Shown here: positions 59,673-64,000 of the stretch, in pieces | Numbering within the stretch: position 1 is the stretch's first letter | Layout: each line of letters begins with the position of its first letter | Origin: Herbiconiux sp. VKM Ac-1786 | Lineage (GTDB): Bacteria; Actinomycetota; Actinomycetes; Actinomycetales; Microbacteriaceae | Direction: 5' to 3' | Assembly (NCBI RefSeq): GCF_015350805.1 | Contig: NZ_JADKSG010000001.1 | Coordinates: 1,054,001-1,118,000 of the forward strand | DNA length: 64,000 bases | Translations under genes and position numbers: made by a program | The notes under the pieces: model-generated | Told to the model about the DNA's origin: nothing | Database searches by the model: none | What the model saw: only the letters and a program-made list of their open reading frames with translations

Positions 59673-61418
59673 ATGAGATTCCGGATGCTCTGGTCGCTGT
59701 CGCTCGTCGCCGCCCTCCTCACGGCAGCCGCCGCTCCGGCCGCCGCCGCCGAGACGCCGCCGTCCCCGTCCCCCTCCCCGTCGGTCGTGGCCGAGACCCC
59801 GCCGCCCGCACCCTCCCCGGAGTTCGAGGCCTACCTGGCGGCAGGCAGCGTCGCGAGCTTCCGCAACGACGACATCATCTCCGACGCGAAGATGTACGAC
59901 GGCGGCGCGATGACGGCCGACCAGGTGCAGGACTTCCTGGTGAAGAACACCCCGCAGTGCGCGAGCACCAACTGCATCGACATCCGCTCCTTCTCGGCCT
60001 CGCCGGCGCAGCCCGCCAACAACGACTGCGCCGCCGTATCCGCCGGCTACACGAAGGCCTCGGCCATGATCGCGGCCTCGGGCAAGGCCTGCGGCGTAAG
60101 CCAGAAGGCGCTGCTCGCGCTGATCCAGAAGGAGTCGTCGGTCGTGCTCAGCAACGACCCGAGCAACGCCTCCTACGACCAGGCTACGGGCTACGGCTGC
60201 CCCGACACCGCGAGCTGCGACCCGGCCTACAAGGGCTTCTTCCTGCAGGTCTACAACGCGGCCCGCCAGCTGAAGGACTATCGCACCGACCCCCGCTTCC
60301 CGGTGGGCACCCCCACGTCGATCGACTACTCGCCGAACTCCGGCTGCGGGGCGGCCACGATCACCCTGCGCACCGTGGCGACCGCGGCGCTCTACTCGTA
60401 CACGCCCTACCAGCCCAACGACGCGGCCAAGGTGACGGGCAGCGACGGCAACCGGTGCTCGAGCATCGGCAACCTCAACTTCTGGTTCGTCTACTCCGAC
60501 TGGTTCGGGTTCCCGCACATCGACGTCGACCGCATCCAGGGCGACGACCGCTTCGAGGGCGCCGTCGCGATCTCGCAGAAGGCCTACCCCCAGGGCGCGA
60601 AGACGGTCTACCTCGCCACCGGCACCGGCTACGCCGACGCCCTCTCGGCCGGCCCGGCGGCGGTGGCGGCGGGCGGCCCCCTGCTCCTGACGACTCCGGA
60701 TGCGCTGCCCGACGAGGTGCGCGCCGAGATCGTGCGCCTGAAGGCCACGAAGGTCGTCATCGTCGGCGGCACGAACGCGGTCTCGACCACCGTGCAGAAG
60801 CAGGTCGCGGCCGTCGCGTCCGTGGATCGTATCGACGGGGCGGACAGGTTCGAGGTCTCCCGGAACATCGCGGCCGAGGCGTTCCCTGCCGGCGCGAAAG
60901 GCGCCTACGTCGCCACCGGCCTAAACTTCCCCGACGCCCTCAGCGCGAGCGGCGCGGGCGGCGCCCTCGGGCGGCCCGTGATCCTCGTGAACGGCGGCGC
61001 CTCCTCGATCGACTCCGCCACCGCGGCCACACTGAAGGACCTGAAGGTCTCGACGGTCTCGATCGCCGGCGGCCCGAACACCGTCTCCGCGGGCATCGCC
61101 TCGTCGCTCGATGCCCTGCCGGGGGTGGCCGTGAAGCGGCTCGCCGGCGACGACCGCTACGAGACGGCCCTCGCGGTGAACGACGACGCCTACGGCACGA
61201 GCGACCGCGTCTTCCTGGCGACGGGCGCGAACTTCCCGGATGCGCTGGCCGGCTCCGCCTACGCCGGCGCCCTGGGCGCTCCCCTGCTGGTCGTGCCGCA
61301 GGGCTGCGTGCCCGCCGACGTGAAGGCGAGCTTCCGCTCCTTCGACAACACGAAGGTCACCCTGCTCGGCGGACCGGTCTCGCTCGGGGCCGGGGTGACG
61401 TCGCTCACGACCTGCTGA
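59673..61418 (+). CDS. Exported lysozyme-like protein with three CWB2 repeats
   Basis: 581 residues. A signal peptide (1-27) and Pro/Ser-rich linker are followed by a domain at about 50-290. There KACGVSQKALLALIQKESSVV and YDQATGYGCPDTASCDPAYKGFFLQVYNAARQLKDY match actinobacterial lysozyme-fold proteins with the Glu of QKES as probable catalytic acid. Three CWB2 repeats follow (VDRIQGDDRFEGAVAISQKAY; VDRIDGADRFEVSRNIAAEAF; VKRLAGDDRYETALAVNDDAY). Wall-bound; likely a peptidoglycan-acting enzyme. Confidence 0.88.
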   Translation: MRFRMLWSLSLVAALLTAAAAPAAAAETPPSPSPSPSVVAETPPPAPSPEFEAYLAAGSVASFRNDDIISDAKMYDGGAMTADQVQDFLVKNTPQCASTNCIDIRSFSASPAQPANNDCAAVSAGYTKASAMIAASGKACGVSQKALLALIQKESSVVLSNDPSNASYDQATGYGCPDTASCDPAYKGFFLQVYNAARQLKDYRTDPRFPVGTPTSIDYSPNSGCGAATITLRTVATAALYSYTPYQPNDAAKVTGSDGNRCSSIGNLNFWFVYSDWFGFPHIDVDRIQGDDRFEGAVAISQKAYPQGAKTVYLATGTGYADALSAGPAAVAAGGPLLLTTPDALPDEVRAEIVRLKATKVVIVGGTNAVSTTVQKQVAAVASVDRIDGADRFEVSRNIAAEAFPAGAKGAYVATGLNFPDALSASGAGGALGRPVILVNGGASSIDSATAATLKDLKVSTVSIAGGPNTVSAGIASSLDALPGVAVKRLAGDDRYETALAVNDDAYGTSDRVFLATGANFPDALAGSAYAGALGAPLLVVPQGCVPADVKASFRSFDNTKVTLLGGPVSLGAGVTSLTTC

Positions 61419-61504
61419 GCCGGCCGATACTGCCGAGCCGGTCGCTCCTGCCGAGTAGGGCGCTCCCGGAAGGTCATCTCGGCGACACCGCCCGTCATCT
61501 CGAC

Positions 61505-61535
61505 GACGGGCGCCGGCCGGGCGACGGCGCCCGTC
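61505..61535 (+). terminator. Stem-loop after CWB2 gene
   Basis: GACGGGCGCCG (61505-61515) pairs with CGGCGCCCGTC (61525-61535), 11 bp with a 9-nt loop, 87 nt after the stop codon. No U-tract; a GC-rich actinobacterial-type terminator is likely. Confidence 0.6.
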
Positions 61536-61560
61536 GGCCCGCACCCGGAGGATCGGAGGG

Positions 61561-62610
61561 GTGACGACCTCGACCGCCCCCGCGCCGGCCCGCCGCCTCC
61601 CGGCCCGGGCGGCCCACCGCATCCCCGCCGTCGACATCGCCCGCGGCCTGGCCGTGCTGACGATGTTCGTCGCGCACGCGCAACCCACGGTTCCGACCGG
61701 CGCGCTCGACGTCCTCCTGGTGGCGGGCGGCGGCGAGCGTCCGCGCACCCTGTTCGCGGTGGTCGGCGGGATCGCGCTCGGGCTGTTCGTGGCGAGTGCC
61801 GAGCGGCGCGGGCTCTCCGACCGCGAGATCCGTCGCGAGATCGCGGTGCGGGGCGTCGCCCTGATCGCCCTCGGACTCGTGCTGCAGACGATGGCATCCG
61901 GCGTCGCGGTGGTGCTCGACACCTGGGGACTGCTGTTCCTGATCGCGCTGCCGTTCCTGCGGGTGCGCACCCTGCTGCTGCTCGGCGGCGCCGCCGTGGC
62001 CGTGGTCGCGGGCTCGGCCCTCGCGGCCGCGCTGCCGATCGCCGCCCGCGACGAGCTCGCCCGGCACCAGGTGCTGAACCAGCTGTTCGAGTGGCTGGCG
62101 ATCGGGCAGTACCCGCTGCTGCTCTGGCTCGGCTTCCTCGCCCTCGGCCTCGCGATCTCGCGGTTCACCCTTCGCCGCCGGAGCACCCAGCTGCTGCTGC
62201 TCGGCGCCGGGGCCGTGCTCGCCCTCGCGACCGTGGCCACCCGAGGCGCTGCGGACGCAGGGGAGCGCCCCTTCCCCCTCGAGCTGCTCGTGCACCTCGG
62301 GGCGATCGGTGCCGCCGTGGCCCTGATCGCGGCGCTGCTCGTCGTGACCGATCCGGCGGACGGCTGGCGGCGGGTGACGGGAGCCGTGCTCTGGCCGCTG
62401 CGGGCCGTGGGCGCGATGCCCCTCACCGTGTACACCCTCCACGTCGTGGCGCTGGCCGTCTGGCGGAGTTCAGGCGGAGCACTCGCCGACACCTGGCTGC
62501 CGTTCGCCGTGCTCACGGCGGCCAGCCTGATCGGCGCGAGCCTGTGGACGGCGACCCTCGGACAGGGCCCGCTCGAGCGGGTGCTCGCCACCCTCTCCCG
62601 CGCTCGCTGA
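61561..62610 (+). CDS. DUF418/DUF1624-type multi-helix membrane protein
   Basis: 349 residues from a GTG after GGAGGG. It opens HRIPAVDIARGLAVLTMFVAHAQP, the signature start of the heparan-acetyltransferase/DUF1624/DUF418 superfamily. About nine helices follow, and AVGAMPLTVYTLHVVALAVW near the end is typical of DUF418. Possibly an acyl-transfer membrane enzyme. Confidence 0.85.
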   Translation: MTTSTAPAPARRLPARAAHRIPAVDIARGLAVLTMFVAHAQPTVPTGALDVLLVAGGGERPRTLFAVVGGIALGLFVASAERRGLSDREIRREIAVRGVALIALGLVLQTMASGVAVVLDTWGLLFLIALPFLRVRTLLLLGGAAVAVVAGSALAAALPIAARDELARHQVLNQLFEWLAIGQYPLLLWLGFLALGLAISRFTLRRRSTQLLLLGAGAVLALATVATRGAADAGERPFPLELLVHLGAIGAAVALIAALLVVTDPADGWRRVTGAVLWPLRAVGAMPLTVYTLHVVALAVWRSSGGALADTWLPFAVLTAASLIGASLWTATLGQGPLERVLATLSRAR

Positions 62611-62630
62611 AAAACGATTCAATAAATCCC

Positions 62631-62659
62631 TTGACGGGGTTGCAGCCGCGTGCGATTCT
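62631..62659 (+). promoter_or_regulatory. Promoter of sugar ABC operon
   Basis: TTGACG (62631-62636) and GATTCT (62654-62659) with a 17-nt spacer form a plausible sigma-70-type promoter. The repeats just downstream would place a repressor over the transcription start. Confidence 0.5.
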
Positions 62660-62662
62660 TCC

Positions 62663-62689
62663 CTAGAACGTTTTATCTAGAACGTTTTA
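62663..62689 (+). promoter_or_regulatory. Tandem operator CTAGAACGTTTTA x2
   Basis: CTAGAACGTTTTA occurs at 62663-62675 and 62677-62689, a direct repeat with period 14. Each contains AACGTT, the centre seen in LacI-family operators. It lies 23 nt before the ABC ATPase start; a sugar-responsive repressor is likely. Confidence 0.7.
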
Positions 62690-62712
62690 GGTTCTCAACG
62701 ACGAGGTTCCCG

Positions 62713-63540
62713 ATGGCTGAAAACGCATCCGCCCCGCAAGCCGCCGCATCCGACGTGGCACTGCAGGCGACGAGCATCTCCCGGCGCTACGGGGCCGTCG
62801 TGGCCCTGGCCGACGCGTCCATGACGCTGCGGCGCGGCGAGGTCATGGGCCTCGTCGGCGACAACGGCGCCGGCAAGTCCACGTTCCTGAAGATCCTGTC
62901 GGGCGCGGTCGTGCCCGACGCCGGCTCGATCCGGATCGGCGGGATCGAGCAGAGCTTCCGCCGCCCGTCCGACGCGCTCGAGGCCGGCATCGAGACCGTC
63001 TACCAGGACCTGGCGCTCGTCGACACGATGTCGGCCGTGCAGAACGTCTACCTCGGCCGCGAGGAGCTGTCGAAGAACCCGTTCCTGCGCCTGCTCAACG
63101 TCGTGAACGACGGGGGGATGCGCAAGCGCTCCCGGGAGGTGCTGGCCGAGCTCGGCGTCGGCATCCAGTCGGTCAACGTCTCGGTGAAGGGCATGTCGGG
63201 CGGCCAGCGCCAGTGCCTCGCCATCGCCCGGGCGCTGCTCTGGGGGCGGCAGATCGTCATCCTCGACGAGCCGACCGCCGCGCTCGGCGTGCGGGAGTCG
63301 CAGCAGGTGCTCGAGCTGATCGGGAGGCTGCGCGACCACGGCGTCAGCGTCATCCTCGTCAGCCACAACATGCAGCAGCTCGCCCAGGTGGCCGACCGGG
63401 TCACCGTGATGCGGCTCGGCCGCACCATCGCCACCCGCACCGTCGCCGACATCACGCCCGCGACCATCGTCGGCCTGATCACCGGCGCCATCCCGGCCGA
63501 CGTCGCCACCCCCGAGGACTCGGCGACCGTCGTCGCCTGA
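62713..63540 (+). CDS. Sugar ABC transporter ATP-binding protein
   Basis: 275 residues, one ABC domain: Walker A GDNGAGKST, Q-loop YQDLAL, signature MSGGQRQCLAIARALLW, Walker B IVILDEPTAALGV, H-loop VSHNM. Matches the single-domain FrcA/RbsA-half type of CUT2 sugar importers. Start MAENASAP at 62713. First gene of an operon continued by the binding protein. Confidence 0.93.
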   Translation: MAENASAPQAAASDVALQATSISRRYGAVVALADASMTLRRGEVMGLVGDNGAGKSTFLKILSGAVVPDAGSIRIGGIEQSFRRPSDALEAGIETVYQDLALVDTMSAVQNVYLGREELSKNPFLRLLNVVNDGGMRKRSREVLAELGVGIQSVNVSVKGMSGGQRQCLAIARALLWGRQIVILDEPTAALGVRESQQVLELIGRLRDHGVSVILVSHNMQQLAQVADRVTVMRLGRTIATRTVADITPATIVGLITGAIPADVATPEDSATVVA

Positions 63541-63560
63541 CCCGGCACCGGCCCCACCAC

Positions 63561-63579
63561 GGCCGGCCCACCGCCGGCC
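63561..63579 (+). terminator. Intercistronic hairpin in ABC operon
   Basis: GGCCGGC (63561-63567) pairs with GCCGGCC (63573-63579) around a 5-nt loop. It sits in a very C-rich, G-poor 117-nt gap between the ATPase and binding-protein genes. It may stabilise or partly terminate the transcript. Confidence 0.4.
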
Positions 63580-63657
63580 ACCGCGGCCGCACAGACCACC
63601 ACCACAGCACCACCCACCCGCACCACCAACCCACCCCTTCACCGAGGAGCAACTGCA

Positions 63658-64000
63658 ATGACGCACTCCACCACCCGCGGGCGCCTCGCCCGCCTCGGCC
63701 TGATCGGCCTCGCCGCCGGTCTCGCCCTCACCGGCTGCAGCACGGTCGGCAGCACCGCCGGAGGCGACTCCACCGGTGCCGCCGACGACGGCACCTTCAC
63801 CGTCGGCTTCGCCACCGGTGGCCAGCCCGACGCCGACTGGCAGCAGCTCCAGGGCGACGTCGCCCAGGGCCTCGCCGAGCAGCGCGGCTGGGACTTCGTC
63901 GAGCTGAGCAACGACAACAGCGAGGCCACCGCCACCAAGAACGCCGACATCTTCATCCAGAAGGGCGTCGACGTCGTGATGATGTTCAACGGGCAGCCCT
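63658..64000 (+). CDS. Sugar-binding lipoprotein of ABC transporter, 3' end cut by window
   Basis: The first 114 residues are visible. Lipoprotein signal peptide with lipobox LALTGCS (Cys27), then a mature part GTFTVGFATGGQPDADWQQLQGDVAQGLAEQRGWDFVELSNDNSEATATKNADIFIQKGVDVVMMFNG, typical of periplasmic-binding-protein-4 (ribose/fructose-type) proteins. Start ATG at 63658 after GAGGAG. Partner of the ATPase upstream. Confidence 0.92.
   Translation, partial: MTHSTTRGRLARLGLIGLAAGLALTGCSTVGSTAGGDSTGAADDGTFTVGFATGGQPDADWQQLQGDVAQGLAEQRGWDFVELSNDNSEATATKNADIFIQKGVDVVMMFNGQP

Noticed and set aside
59957-61564. Second frame across the lysozyme/CWB2 gene
   Set aside because: Shadow frame, low-complexity product.
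63541-63657. CCACC-rich tract as a CRISPR-like array
   Set aside because: Low-complexity C-rich leader without regular repeats or spacers.

Overview
The window is a 64 kb piece of a high-GC actinobacterial chromosome. Gene content (CWB2 cell-wall-binding proteins, a LANTG sortase substrate, an Asp23/ECF-sigma operon, many ATGA/GTGA start-stop overlaps) fits a Microbacteriaceae-like organism; I cannot name the genus from sequence alone. No rRNA, tRNA or CRISPR array was seen.

Layout. 1-1727: end of a winged-helix response regulator and its histidine kinase. 1855-28143: a dormancy/hypoxia-type island built around a DosR/DosS-like two-component pair (23235-25591). The sensor keeps the residues that correspond to the haem-ligand His and distal Tyr of mycobacterial DosS. 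Thirteen copies of a DosR-like box (GGGACYWWRGTCCC type) lie in front of universal stress protein genes, six BON-domain genes, Hsp20, NUDIX, two PNPOx-fold proteins, flavodoxin-like proteins, zinc alcohol dehydrogenases, a beta-CASP metallo-hydrolase coupled to a P-type ATPase, and small membrane proteins. Six of these boxes end 34-35 nt before a start codon. Several island genes are decayed: a nonsense-interrupted polymer-forming gene, a degenerate second DosS, a DUF805 fragment and a shortened USP.

28144-29620: a small module of a serine recombinase and a GIY-YIG-like protein, flanked on both sides by copies of a TGTCTC motif. 29740-34602: a sortase-anchored serine hydrolase operon divergent from a NarL/LiaS-type two-component system. 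35018-45409: an accessory stretch with a TetR-controlled oxidoreductase/membrane-protein operon, an alpha/beta hydrolase, WYL and MarR regulators with visible operators, a dispersed direct repeat, and a frameshifted, truncated IS481-family transposase fused to a headless DUF4406 gene.

45555-64000: more ordinary chromosome. It holds a DHA2 drug transporter, an orphan AAA ATPase with a palindromic promoter region, two CWB2 surface proteins, an AraC regulator, an ECF sigma/Asp23 operon, a DHFR-like reductase, an MFS exporter, dihydrolipoyl dehydrogenase, a DUF418/DUF1624-like membrane protein, and the start of a sugar ABC transporter operon that runs off the window.

Working model of the island: the sensor kinase senses oxygen or redox through haem and phosphorylates the regulator, which binds the boxes and turns on stress, redox and ion-transport functions for survival at low oxygen. 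The binding model is inferred from motif recurrence and family knowledge.
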